Shown here: piece after piece, positions 12,501 through 27,500 of the stretch
How the letters are laid out: each line of letters opens with the position of its first letter
Position numbering within the stretch: position 1 is the first letter of the stretch
Source: Sarcocystis neurona
Lineage: Eukaryota > Apicomplexa > Conoidasida > Eucoccidiorida > Sarcocystidae
Assembly (NCBI GenBank): GCA_000727475.1
Contig: KL647297.1
Span: forward strand, 402,421-466,420
Reading direction: 5' to 3'
DNA: 64,000 nt
Notes under the pieces: generated by a model
The model's input: only the letters and a program-made list of their open reading frames with translations
The model's database searches: none
Told to the model about the DNA's origin: nothing
Made by a program: the position numbers and the translations under genes

Positions 12501-15500
12501 ACCCGGGACACCTCCAACGCAGCGAATTCCGCCTCTCTCTTCTTCACCTGCAAATAAAAACAACAACAGCGGCAGCAAAAGCAGATGCATCCGCAGCAGC
12601 AGAAGAACCGGCAGGGAAAGCAGCAAGAGAAGCAGCAGGAGAAGCAGCAAGAGAAGCGACAGGAGAAGCAGCAGGAGGGGAAGCAGAAGCAAAGCAGCAG
12701 GGAAAGCAGCAGGGGACGCAGAAAATCAGTAGCCCTGACAGCAGCTCGTGTTCTGTTGCACCGTTCCACCAGAAGAATCTGCTGCATTTCTTTGACGTTG
12801 TCCTGCAGCAAGACACACGGCAGATCATTTTGTGTCCTGCCGCTCTCTGTCTTTCTGTCTCCCTGTCTCTCCGTATCCGTCAATCCCTTTCCCGAGGAAG
12901 TCAGCAGCAGCAACTCACATCTTCCACCTCACGCGTACAAACTACGCGCATGCGCATAGTATCATCCACGTAGACTCTCTCCACATATATGTATAGATAT
13001 GTATGTACAGCGTTATATATAAAATATGTCTGATTCTATCTATCCAACAAACACGAATATATATATACATATGTTTAGTTTTATCTGTGGAGCTACCTGA
13101 TTCTATCTATCTACCTGTGTGTCTATATACATGTATATACATATATGCAAATGCGTATGTAGGAGTGCACAGGTAGAACTGTCGCTGTCTCTCTCTATAT
13201 ATATACACGTGTATATATACATGTATGGCTCGGTCTACGGAGCTGGCTGATTTTATCTTTATAGATCGATCTATCTATCCGTCTATTCATACATATATAT
13301 ATGCATATATACTTGCGCAAAGGTAGAACTGTCGCTGTACCCATATATGCATATACATATATACATATATATAGTTCTACCTGTGTGGACCTGGCTGATT
13401 CTATCTTTATATACGTCTATCTATGCATCTCTGTCTCTCTCTCTCTATATATATGTGCGTATCTATGGGCACATACATATATATGTATATACTTCTAACT
13501 ATGGAGCTAGTTTACTCTGTCTTTATATACGTCTATCTATCTGTCTACTTACATGCCTATGTATATTCATATATACGTAGATAGTTACACATATATATGT
13601 ATATGCGTATATAGTTATGTATAGATAAAACTGTCGCAGTACTCGCGGATATATACATACACATATATGTGTACACATATATGTGCAAATGTATATGCGC
13701 ATGCAGGTGGACACGTTGCCGTCGGTGATTTGTAGAAGTACGTCGGTTCAGTGACTTCCCTTCCGATTTTATATAGAACTACACATGAAGGCGCTTCAGA
13801 CCATCCGCAGGGGGCCACACACGTATACATATATATATTTGTACGTCGGCAATTTTATAGGTGAGCTGCAGGATGGCCCAATACGTCTATATATAGGTGT
13901 GTACGTTTTGCGCATACGTAAGTAGCTACACGTATCAGCTGCTGCAGGGAGACAGAGACGCCCCCCTTACACACAGCAGCTTGCCGCTCTGCCGAGGTCT
14001 TCGCCCGGAGACAATTCAAGCCTTTCTACGTCTTCCTTTATGATGCAACGCTGGAGAGAACAGAAAGCGAGACAGAAGTGCCCAGGAAGAGAAAAATAAA
14101 CTGGCAGCGAGAAAATGAAGAGACACGGAGACACACAGAAACACAGAGAAGTACACCCGTAGAAAACGAGAAAAGGACAGCGGAGGGGAATCCGCATATA
14201 TGTGGGGAGAGATAGAGAGGAAGGCAGATAGAGAGACATAAAAGTACGTACACAGAGGAGAGCAGGAGAGCAGCAGGCACAGAAAGGAATACATGGAGGT
14301 CAAGAGAGAACAGGAAAGGACAGCAAAAAGAGAACTCCACACGGATAGAAAGATCGAAAGAAGAAAAGACAGAGAGACGGAGAAAACATGCATGCAGAAA
14401 AAAACAGAGAAGGCGAGAAAGTGGGAGACGGAAAACGGAAGAAGTGTCTACAGAGAGACACCGGAGCGTACAGAGAGATGAGAGACGAAGAAGCGAGTAG
14501 AGCGACGCAGAGAGAAGGACGAAAAAGTAGACACAAAAAGTGGAAGAAGTCTACACAGGGAAAGCGAGCTACGTCCATGTAGACACAGAGAAAAAGAGGG
14601 ACAGAAAAAAAGCAGACGAAAGACGTCTATACATATATATATATGCATATATATACGTGCTATATATATATATAGACGTAGATGGCGCTTTCTTGAAGTG
14701 CGGCTGCGCCGTTACATGGACGCCGGGGGGCGGGAGGGGGGGGAAGCAGGAGGCGCATGCGCAGACACGGGGGTGTGTCGAGAAGTGAGACCGACAGATG
14801 CTGCTGCTGCAAAAAAGTGTGGGGTGCTGCTACGAGTGCTGCTACGAAGAAAGTGTGGGGTGCTGCTACGAGGAAAGTGTGGGGTGCTGCTACGAAGAAA
14901 GTGTGGGGTGCCTACAAGTTGCTGAAATCTCTCCTTTGCATTTTCGTGTTGCTGCGTCTCGAGTTGGAGATTTCTCTCGAGCTCCGCCGCACGGCGCTCC
15001 ATCTCTGCTACGCGTTGCTGGGCAGCTCTCTGTCTGGCCTCGGCCTCGTGCTGCTGCTTCTTCATCTCCTCCTGCAGCTGTTGGACCTGCTGCAGCAGCC
15101 GCTGATTGTCTTCGAGAACGGCAGTCTTCGGCCTCTTGTCTTTCTTCCCGCTTCCCGTCGGAGTCGTCGGGACCGACCCCGCAAGTCCCTCTCCCGCTGC
15201 AGCACCTCCTGCTGCTGTCTCCCCTTGCTGCTGTTGCTGCTGCTGTCTCTGCGCCTACAAACAAGACCCAGCAGCAGCAACACAAACAGCACCAGCAAAA
15301 ACAGACGCAGCAGCACTTGTGCCATCCCTTCACACACGGTGGTCAACATTGCTCTTCCTTTCTTCTCCTCCTTGCGCTCGTCCTTTCTATCATTCGCTCG
15401 CTTCCCCTATCTCCGTCTCTGCTGCTCCCCGTCTCCGTCTCTCCGTCCCCTGCCCCCCGTCTCCGTCTCGCCGTCTCCGTCCCGCTCTTTCTGTCCGTCT

Positions 15501-18500
15501 CCCTCCCTTTCCCTCCTCCTTTTCTCTCTGCTTCTGGCCCTCCCTTTATGTCCCCCTCTTCGTGTCTTCCTTCACCGTGTGCATCTATCGACGGCGGGTC
15601 TCCGTCCTATTTCTCTTTGCAGTCCCTTTTTCTTGTCAGTCACGACTGGCGTTATTTCTCTGTGCTTCCTTGTCCACAGTCTCACGCAGAATACGAGGAA
15701 ATGTATTACTTCTGCACTGGTTTCCCTGCTGCACCTCTGCTGTTGTTCTGGTCAATCTTCGTCGTAGTTTCCCTCCTTCACATACTTCTCCTCTGCAGCT
15801 CCCCAGGCACCCGCCGGGTGCGTAGGTACTACACATATATATATATATATATATGTGCATGTGCGTCTTCCTTAGATTAGTGGTGGTCGGATATTCGCGT
15901 CCACTGCAGCAGCACGACAACTGAGAAAGTCTGATTTTTGGAGACTTGAGTGAAGACTATACCTCACGCGTGGACGCTTCATGTATTTGGTCGAACTTTC
16001 GCTGCTTTTCCCTTCTCTAATATATGTAACATCTGCAGACAGCTACGATCCACCTATGTACATGTGTACCATCGCCTGCCTCGACAAAGACGGGCTCCTT
16101 TCCTACCCTGCTGCTACTTCCCTGCTCCATCGGGGAGAGCTTCCTTCTCTTCCTAGGCTGCTGCTGCGATACTGCTCCTCCTTCGGCAGCGAAGATATAC
16201 ACAGAGAGAAGAGTGCCTCACGAGAAGACGAGGAAGACAGAAAGTGCACACTTGCAGAGAAACGGCGCGACCGGAGAAGCGGAAGTGCTGGAGAAGAAGA
16301 GGAGGATGAAGACGAATGATGAGACGCAGCCACAAAGAAAAGGCTGCTGTCGAAAGCGAGTCGGCACATGCAGAGAGACACAGCAGCAGCAACAGAGCAG
16401 GGCCGAGGAGAGACACCCGGAGACGGAGACGGGGAGACACGGAGACGGGGGGAGAAATAAGGGTTGCCTTGTAGAAGGAAGAGCAGCAAAACTCAGAGGA
16501 AAAGAGGGGCAGCAAGACTGACGAAGACAACACTCGCATGCAGGTCACCTTCCCAGAGCAGATGCCGTCTGCTGCGGAAGTTGTCTCGTATTCTTTACCT
16601 ACACAAAAAATAGACACTTGGGGGCACGCACACACACATATGTAATATACACATATGGACACGCTCGCACATATGTATATACACATATATATCCATGTGT
16701 GTGGACAGCAAAGATAAGCAGAGCCACACACGCAGGCGCACACAGAGAGAGACGCATATATTCGTATATAGACACATACACAGGGAGAGAGCGGTTGGAC
16801 AGAATATACGTACAAATAGAAACGTACTGGTCAGAAGGAAGAGAGAGACACAGAAAGAGAGAGAAATACGAGTGCTTTATCTGTATACTGTGCGAGTCGC
16901 ACGTGCAACGGTACATATGCATACACACAGACATCTGCATGCAGGTAGAGGAGAGAAAAGGAGGACGAAAAACAGAGAAAGCCGAAGAGAGAGAAATACA
17001 GCCAGATAGAGGAGGACAGAAACGAAGAGAGACACACAGAGAAAGAGCAGGATAGAATTTGGCCCACACATACACTACTGAACCCCCCGCATGCACCAAT
17101 ACACATACACACATATATAGAGAGATGGATGCTGCGCCACACGAATATGCCAGTAGTTGCTGCTGCTGCCTCATGCTCCTGCCCGAGAAGATAAACTCGT
17201 GTGTGGCTCTTCCTTCCCTGCTGCGCTGCTGGTCTGGACTGAAGCGAGACACGCTGCTGCCGTGGACCGCCTTCCTGCAGAGACGCGGTGGCTGCGGCCT
17301 GCAGGACGTGTGCGAAGAGGACGACAAAAAGAAGAAGAAAAAGATGAAAAGGTGGCAAAAGCTGCTCTGTGAAAAGGGGAACGGAACGAAACGAAGGCCA
17401 AGAAAGAGCCGCAAACGCCCGTGTGTGGTGAAGACGAACCTCCTGCAGGCGGTCACACTCGGCGCTCATCTGCAGCAGCCGGTCGCTGAGATCCCATACC
17501 GCCTTCTCCTTTTCTTTCAACATTTTTTTCAACTTTGCCACTTCTGCTGCCTCGGGACGAAACTCGGGAGAATCCTCGGCCGTCGCGCCCTCCCTGCCCT
17601 CGGCCTCTTCTCGCTGCGACGCCCTAAAAAGTGCAGCAGCAGCACCAAACACCACCATCGCCGCCACAGCCTCCAACTCCAAAAACATCTTCTAATCGAA
17701 TTACATAAATATACGTATCTTCTGTGTATGCACATACGTACAGGAGAATATATATATATATATATGTACGTGTCTATATATATATGTATAGATGAATAGG
17801 CAGATAGACAGATGTTTAAGTGTATATATATATACCTGTGCATGTATGTACGTACAAGTATATATATATATATATATATGTGTAGATAGTTATTTGTATG
17901 TGTGTGGACGTACAGGAATGTATGCATGTATGTATATATATGAGTCAATGTGTGTGTAAAATTTGCACTCTCCTAGATACATGTGTGAATCTACAAGAAG
18001 AGAATATATTCGTCTATACATATATATATTTATATGTATAAATTTATGTATGTAGAATAGGACTATATAAGTAGATATTCTCAGGTACATGCAGAAGCAA
18101 AGAAAAAAGAGAGAAGACGAGGTTCGTGTCTTGTCTCACATTTTGTGCTCAGCAACGATGGACCTTCTCGCATGCAAAGCAGGACAGCAGACGTAGTAGA
18201 CAGGCATCTGCTCCGATATTTTCGGCGACCAAGCGCTGGCAAAATATTATCCTCTTCTTCTAAAAAACTGGTGCATGCATGCATGCACATGCGTATGGTT
18301 GTTTCGTGAGGGTCGGTCTAAATCCTCAAGCAGCCACGTGCATGCGCTTCCAGCTGCTTCACGTGCTCCGTGCGTAGAGCAGGTTTTCCCGTTGTTTCTC
18401 TCAAGAGAACGTCCGTCGCTCACGGAAAGCGTCATAGATAGTAAGGCCCATGGCAACGGTAACGACTACAAAACTTTTCGAAGAAGCGATTTCAACGGGT

Positions 18501-21500
18501 GCTGCCGCATGTGCAGAGACTACTTCCCGTCTTTTGTTGGTGGCATGTCTTGCACGTCACGCCGCTATAACAGCGACAGAAGGTGCAACGATCATCAGCA
18601 GCAGGAAAACTGCAGCAGCAGCAGTGAGAGGGGAAGAGGAGGAGCAGCAGCAGGCGGAGGGGAAGAGGAAGAGCAGCAGCAGGGGGAGGGGAAAAAGGAA
18701 GAGCAGCAGCAGGGAAAGGCGAAGAGCAAGAGCAGCAGCAGGGGGAGGGGAAGAGGAAGAGCAGCAGGAGGGAGAGGAAGAGCAGCTGCAGCACCAAGGA
18801 GAGGGAGAGAAGAGCAACGGCAGCAGGAGGAAGAGGAAGGGCGGGAAGAGGAGCAGGGAGAGGATCAGCAGGAGCAGCAGCAGGAGGAAGAGGAAACGCA
18901 ACGGCAGCAGGAGGAGCGAGAGGAAGAGGAGCAGCAGCCTCGGCACTGCGCGTCAGCAAAGGAAGGGCAGCAGCAGGTGGAGAAAGCGAAGCAGCTGACT
19001 ACGTTCTGGCGTATTTCTTTGACATGTGTGGACACAACTCTGCGTGCTTTTGGTTCTTCTCTTCTCTTTCAGTCGGCGTTTTTTTCTTCTCTTCTGGCAG
19101 GTGACCTTTTTGTGTCCTCCATCTCTCTTTTACTCCCCCTCTTTTCCTTCTCTCCTGCTGCTGCTCCCGCACGCACGTGGGGCGATACGTGGCTCTTTCC
19201 CCTGCGGTGATGCGTGCGTCCTCCAGGCATCTCTACAGCGAACATCCTTCTAGAAGAGTGAAGCCTTCCGCAGAAACCGTTGCTGCTGCTAATATTTAAA
19301 AGAAGTGCAGAAGTCCACAAAAGTGTTGACGTGCCGCCGGGCGTTGTTCCTGGTCAAACACTCTCGCCGTCTTTGCTACGCAGAAGCGAACCTCCTCCTC
19401 TTTCTCTGGAGAATACCGTAGAATAATATATCTTCCACAAGACATATATATGTGGCAAGAATATACACACAGAGAGGGAGAGGAAAGCTACCGATATTGG
19501 GACCAAGATAGAGACACACATATACATACATATATCTCTACGTACGCAAACAAACATGCCCATGTACACAGAGACAGTGATACGGAGGCAGACACACACA
19601 TTTATTTATTTATACTGTTGCGGTACTCAGTCATAGACACATGTGTAGACACAAACGCGGGACACACAGGCACATACACATATATAAATACATATACGTG
19701 CGCGATACTCAAGCTGATACATATGTGTACATATATACACATAGACGTATACGTATACACAGGTGATACTCAAGCAGATTTGTATATATATGCATGCGTA
19801 TATACATATATTTACGTATACACAGGTGATAATCAGAGAGGTGTATATAGATGTCATATTCATATATGTACGCGATTGCCGACCATATATATACACACTC
19901 AAAAAGGTGACCAGACATACATACGCATATACACATGTTTAGGTATATAGGGCGGGGAAGAGAAACGGGGCAACAAAAGTGTATATGTTCGTCAATAGAA
20001 TGGGGGGACCACACACATATATATATGTATGGGAAGGGGCAGGGGAGACTATTTAGAGAAGAAGTACGAGGAAGGGCAGAAGGTGCAGAAGACACGCGCA
20101 TGCATGCGAGAGGAGACGGCGGAGACGGAGACGCCGTTTGAAAAGGAGGAGCGGCCACGAGACGGCCCGGCAGCAGGAAGGGGGGGGGGGGGGCGTGACG
20201 GAAGGGGCGCGGGGGGTCTTCTCACCGGTAGCGCAGTTCGCCAAGTTGCGTCTCAAGACGGTTGACGAGTCTGCAGCAGCAGCGCGGCCAGAACAGAAGT
20301 TCCTTCTTCGTGAAGCTCTTGCAGCGAAGCAGCAGCAGCAGCAAAAAGTGGCGGCCGGGCAGCCAGACACAGTGAAACACACAAACACAGACAAGCGCGG
20401 CCAAGCCCACACCGCCGGCGCCTCTATATCATACATATACCTCCGTTCTCATGGATATATATATACATACAGGGACGCAGCTATATACACACTTCTATAC
20501 ATTTATATACATATTAGATAAATATCCATACATGCCTTTATATATATATGCATAGGTATACATGTGTTACCGAACCTTGGAGATATGTGTATACATACAT
20601 ATATGTATATACATGTACGCAGTCATATACATCTTTTTATACGTTTACGTGTATATATATATGTCCACACATTCCTTTACATATGTGTATGTAGAAATAT
20701 CGATCCGTACGTGTGTATGGTGGATCGCAGCAGCTGGAAGTAACGACGACGTGCGAGGAGAATGCACGCAAATTCACACGTATTCTTGTACGTACTCACA
20801 GACCCGCACACACATATACCTCTTTATATAGAAGTCCGCAGCTATATACACTTCTCTCTACATCTACATATATATGTATGTCCGCAATTGTATAGACCTT
20901 CTTCTCTCTATATACATGTATGTACACAAATCTTCCTCTGTCTACATTTATATTTATGTATGTAAATACATTTGTACATGTGTACGTCTCTGTATGTGGA
21001 AGATGCGTGACGCGCGCGCAGAGGCCGGGCGTCCCGTCCATCGCATTTTTTGCTGCTGCAGCAGTGGGAGGACATATCTCCGAGCGTATATACACATGTG
21101 GGTGCCTGTGTTTCCTCGCATATATACACACGCTCACACATACACGTATTGACAAGCATATGGTGAATAGTATCGGAAGATCTCTCTATTTGAGTCAGAC
21201 CTACACGGGCGCACACACGTGCACCTCTGTTTGCTGCAAAAACTTCCATACTCAGCCACTTTCACATATACACAACTTCCTCCTGTTTGGTGCTGCTGCT
21301 GCTGCCCTGCTGCTGCTGCTGCTGCTTCATTTGCTGCTGCTGCTGCTTCATTTGCTGCTGCTGCTGCTTCATTTGCTGCTGCTGCTTCTTTTGCTGGGCG
21401 GGGCGTTATGTTGGCTTTTTATGGTTCGCAGAGAAAGTGGGCGCTATACGAGCGAAAGTAACTCACCTCGGCCACCCCCCCCCTCCGTCCCCCCATCTCT

Positions 21501-24500
21501 CTCAACGTGTAGTCTCAACTTGAAATTCACAACCGCAGAAACAAGAAGTGAAGTATCTACGAAGCATCTATACACATAAATGTGTCCCTTTAAATCTTCA
21601 CACATATATATATATATGTAGTAGTAGCCATACACGTATACATTAATATGCACCTGTATATCTTCATATTACATCTATAGATATATGTAGTAATATCCAT
21701 ATATCTACCGTAAAACATGTATCTGTACATCTGCACACCTATACATATATATATGTGGTAGTAGCCATATACCTATACATTAATGTGTACTTGTATATCT
21801 CCATATCTATATATATATGTAGTAGTATTCATATATCTATCGTAGCAATGTACCTGTATATCTTCACACCTATATATTTATGTGGTAGTAGCCATATACC
21901 TATACTTGAATATGCATCTGTATATCTACATGTACGTATACATTCGTATATGGCAGTAGCCATGTACCTATATATATTTATATATAATATACTCGGATGG
22001 ATAGAGAGGGGGGTGCGTACACCATATAAAAGGAAATACAGAAGGACACAAATGTTGCGGCAGACATGCACAGACAGAGAGACAGCAATTTAGAGGTTTC
22101 CACATATACACGCAGAGGCACGTATAGACACACATGCGGCCCACCACATAAAGACCTACACAGGTATATACATACAAATGTATACATATAAATATACACC
22201 TATACACACGCATATATATGCTAGAAAAAGAGATACAGAGAGAGAGGAAATGATAAGCAAACGAGATGATATATGGACATATATAGAGTGATGCCTATAT
22301 ATATATATATATGTACGTTTGTTTACGTGTGTATGTAATACCGATGCGTATGGAGAGAGGACGTGTGTAGTTGCGTACTTGCGTGTGTCTGTGTGTCTAT
22401 AGAGAGATATATGTGGACTTTTGTCCCCCCACACAAAGGTGGAAAACGAAGAGCTGTTGGAATTCCATAAAATATCGAAGCAGCAATCCATCGGTCAACA
22501 TTGCAGGGAATAGAGAGAATTTTGTCTGCAGAAGGGGAGACTGAGAAAGGAAGAGGAGAAGACAGCGGAAGAGAGGGGAGCAATTGGACGTACTCGTGTT
22601 TCTTGTGAATTTCCTCCGACATCCTCTCGAGCTGCTCGTCCAGTTCCTCGCTGAAAGAACGCAGCAACCCGCCCCCCCACACACACAGTTGCAGTGGCAG
22701 CAGCAAGAAGACCAAGAGCAGCAGCAAGAGCAACAACAGCAGCGGCAAGAGAAGCAGCAGCACGAAGAGCACCAGCAGCACCAGCAAGAGAAGCAGCAGC
22801 AGGAGAAGCAGCAGCAGGAAGAGCAGCGGCAGCAGCAGCAAGAGCAGCAACAAGCACAGAGCAGGGCCCGTGCAGCGGGCCTCAGCTATGCGGCGTTAGC
22901 AGCAACTCCGAATTTGCTGCGGCAGCCCCACGTATTGCCGCCGAGGGAATGCACACATTTTCATGTAGACTTTCTTTTCTTTTTCGAACGGATGCGGGCG
23001 TGCACACACGTTACGTCACGAACCCCGTTGCTGGTGCACATGCGTACACATAAATAGTCCTGTGATTTCAGCTGCGTCCCACATATATATATATATATAT
23101 GGCTATACTTTAGTTTCTGTGAATAGGAGTGATATAGACATTCTCTTGAATATTATATGGAACTTCTACGTACGCAGTCTCTCCTACCTATTTATAGCCA
23201 CACCAGTAGCTACCTCTGTTTCTATCTATCTGTACATATATATAAATGTATGTATTCATATCTATATGTATCCGTATTTCTACCTCTGTCTATCCTATCT
23301 ATATTCATACGTATATGTGTATTTCTCCATATGTATGCCTGTGTCTATATATGTCTATATCTATCTATCCATATATATCTACTCATATGTGTGTCTCTAT
23401 ACAAATCGGTATTTGTATCTACCTCCACTTATTATCTATACCTCTATCCATCCATATATCTATTTACACCTGTATCTATCTACGTCTATCTATATATGCA
23501 TATCTACATATATATCTATATGTGTATTTCTCAATATGTGGACCTGCGTTTATCTCCATCTATATCTCTCTATATTTATCGCTGTCTACATCCACAGAGA
23601 TATTCTTTTAAACAGTCAAATTCTACGCAAGTTGTGTCTCTCTTTATACGCACATATATGTACACATAGACATATACATATATATATATGCATATGTGTG
23701 TATATATATATATACATGTATACATAGATATCCATATATATATATATATATCCCTGTATCTAATTCTGTATACGTCTATATCAATCTGTGTCTATCTATA
23801 TGTATATATATGCATGTATCTCCTGTATGGATCCACATTACAACCTATATGTATTTACATATATATATATATGTATACGCATATCTCCATACCTATATAT
23901 ATTCATAACTATATATATATATATGTAGAGCCGTATTTGCATCTATATTTACTTTGTGTTTCTATCTTTGTCTACCTACATCTATATCTATGTATATTTA
24001 TATCCATATATATATTTCCCTGTATCTATATATGTGTATATATATACACATACATATCTACCTATATATATGTATCGTCTAAACCTATTTATATCGATCT
24101 GTGTATTTACCTGTATCTACGTATATCTATGTTTGTGATCTACACCTACACATATATATATATATATATCCTATAGCTTTTCGTACCTCTATACCTCTCT
24201 ATATATCTGTGTGTCTATTTATCCCTATGCATCTACCGATATCTGTTTCAATCTACGTATCTATCTCTACCCACGCTCTTTCTATCTATATCTATCTATT
24301 TATATACATTTATCTATACACCCATACTTATCTATCCCTATGTATATATATATGTGTGTCTACCACAGAGATAATATACATATATATCTATACATATCTA
24401 TCTACCTATGTCTATATATCCATCTCGTGGACAATAGACATATATATATATATATATCTCCATATCTAGCCATCTATCTCTATATGCAAATAGAGAGACA

Positions 24501-27500
24501 CACGTATATATCTATCACGTAAATTATATATATACACATCTATATATAACTGTATATCTATAGAGCTATATCGATGTCTCCCTATCTATTTATCTAGCTC
24601 TATACGTATATACACATACACAAACACATATACATATATATATCACGTGGTTAATATTTGTATATATAGGTATGTTGAATATATGCTTGTGTCTACGTAT
24701 TTTCTCCACCTCCATGCTACCCATACCCATACATATGTATATATCTCTCTCAATGTGCCTGTTTATCCCCATTTATATGTGCCTCTCTCTATGTATTTTT
24801 CATATCTCTATATCTGTGTTCACACTATTCGATCTAGATCTACATTACATACCCGTGTATATCTATCAAGCGGACAACATATCTATATAGAAAGGACTGA
24901 CGGGTATGTTGAATATATGCGTGTGTCCCTGCAAGTAGGCGCACACATATCTCCACTAAATCTCTCTGCTTGGACGCATGTCCTGTCCCGCGCAGCAGCA
25001 GCAGCAGCAGAGCAAGTGTTGTCCCGTTTGTTCCTCCTGCTGGCGCCCGTACTTCTCTGTGCGCGCGTGCGTTGCCGTCGCAGCAGCTGCTCACTTCCTT
25101 GCATGCGCAGTTCTCTCTTTTTCTGCCTTCCTCGCTTCCCCTCTCTTTTTGTGTCTTTTTTCTCTTCGTGTCCATCTTTTCCTTCTATTTCTGTCTCTCT
25201 GTCCATCTCTCTCCTGAGCGCTGGTGAAAACTTCGGGGAATAGCACAGCTCGACACACAGACACGTATACCTACGAACAAGAAGAAGAAGAGGTGCTTGC
25301 TGCTGATTCTGCGCCACACGCACATCTCCTAACTGGTGAGCAGGAAGGGAGGAGACTTCCTCAGAAAAGTGGGGTTGTACGAGTGCTACGGACCGCGCGC
25401 AGCAAGTCTTTTCGAAGTGAAGGAGTTCTCTTCTGCTGCAAACTGCTGCAAACCGGTAGAAATGTTTGTGAAGTCCCCAACTTCTTCAATCAAACACAAC
25501 ACTCGCCAGGACACCCACACACCCTCCTCCCTCCCATACAAACACTCTCTGCCTTCTCCCACGTCTACATACATACACACACAAAGCCTGTACAAACATA
25601 TATACATACACACATATATATATGTATATATTCGTACAGTCTTCCTCTGTTTAGCCTGTACGCATATATATACACATATATGCGTACACGTACATATATA
25701 TATATATATTTGTTCACTTTCCCTCTACTCTCTCTTAATTCTCTAGGGCGTGGAGGCACATTTACATACGTATATAATATATACATATTCATTCAGATTC
25801 TCTCTCTCTGTATCTGTATGAGTCTTATTGCTCTCTCTCTAAAGTGCCTGCGCACGCGCATATATATATATATATATTTCTGTCTCTCTCTTTAAATACT
25901 GTCTGTCTAGGATACACATACACACACATATTCATGTATATACATTTGTTCAATCGATGTTTTTCTCTCATTTCCTCGATTCTCTCTGTCTGGAGTGCGC
26001 ACAAATATTTACACATGTATATATATGTGTATGTTGAGTTTGTCTCTCCGTCTCTCTTTCGCTCAGTTGCCTTTCTCTGTCTGCCTTCCCCCACACCGAC
26101 CTACATACACATACAAAGCCGGTAGGCAAATAAACACATATATATACATATATACTTATACACATATATATATATATATATGTATAAGGTCTCTCTCTGT
26201 GTCTCTCTGTTCTCTCTGTCTAGCCTGTACGCACATATACATATATATATATCTTTGTTCAGTCTCCCTCTCTCCCAGCTTTGTCTGTCTAATGCGTCTA
26301 CATATACATGTATATATGTATACGTATACACATACATATACACATATATATATATATATAGATTCGTTCAGCTTCTCTCTCCGATTTTTTTTCTGTCTGT
26401 CACTCGTTTGTCTGTTTGTGAGTCTCACCGTTCTGTTCAATTGGGACGAGTGTTTTTAAAGAAAGAGAGAGGGTCGACGTGGGCCACAAATATCACTTTT
26501 CCGTTGAATTTTGAGTATTCGCATGCAGTCGCGTTCTCGAGGAGAGCAGACAAAACTATACAGCTGCGCGTTTGCCAGTCCCTCCATCACGTGAGACATC
26601 ATGTTGCCCAAGACAGAGACAGAAACACACCTAGGAAGCAAGACGCAGACCAAATATACGACTGCATATCTATCTATCTATCTATCCATATATATATATA
26701 TATATATGCCCCCGCAGCGTTTGTGTGTATGAGTGTGTATGTACGTGGATATTCACACATACACATATGTAGGAAGATAGAGAGGGGGGGATAGAGGGAT
26801 AGATGAAAACACATAAAGCTCCAAGACGTGCGGAGGAGGGTTAGACAGGAAGCTGCTTTCAGAAAGAAGAGCCCCGCATGCAGTCAAAAAAAGGGGGGGA
26901 GATGCCTCTACACAGTCAGTGGCGGCTGTAACGGCTGCAGGCGTCCGCGTGTGTCTCCGTCTCCGTCTCCGCACAGTTATCTGCAGAGGAGAGTCCTCCA
27001 AATGAAGGAGCGCCATCGCAAGGTTCGCACTGCCTTCCGCAAGTGCCCCACGCTGGGAAGAGTCGTTCCGGCTTGGAGGAGGGGAGATACTTACGCTTTG
27101 TTTTGGTAGCTGCGGGCGCGGGCCGTGGCTTCTTCGAGCTGCACGCGCAGGTAGTCGCGTTCCGCCTGCAGCGCTGCGACACTTCTGCGAATGTCCTCCC
27201 CACACAAATCGGGCCACACGCAAAAAACGGAAGACAAAATCGCTCAACATATCTCGGCCTGAGCCCGCGCCTATACGTATATGTGTGTATGTGTAGGTGT
27301 GTCTCTCTTTCTCTGTGTCTGTCTATAGGCGCATGCATGCCTTTCTTTATCTGTCCTTCTCCGCCTGCCCGCGTGTCCATGTGTGTCCTACATGTCTTTC
27401 TCTCTTTTTCTATCCTTTTCTCTTCTGCTCTCTCTATGGGATCTGTCTGCAGGCATGCGCAGAAAGAGGAAAGGTGGAAGCTCATGCGCATCCGTGTTGC

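Noticed and set aside
14757..15880. 336- and 360-codon plus-strand frames
   Set aside because: They overlap each other and are antisense to the well-supported Q-rich/coil exon at 14916-15254; their products are Ser/Leu/Pro low complexity.
18275..19210. 311-codon Gln/Glu-rich plus-strand frame
   Set aside because: The sequence is an interrupted CAG/GAG repeat; no start context, conserved motif or splice support, and the minus strand is equally open.
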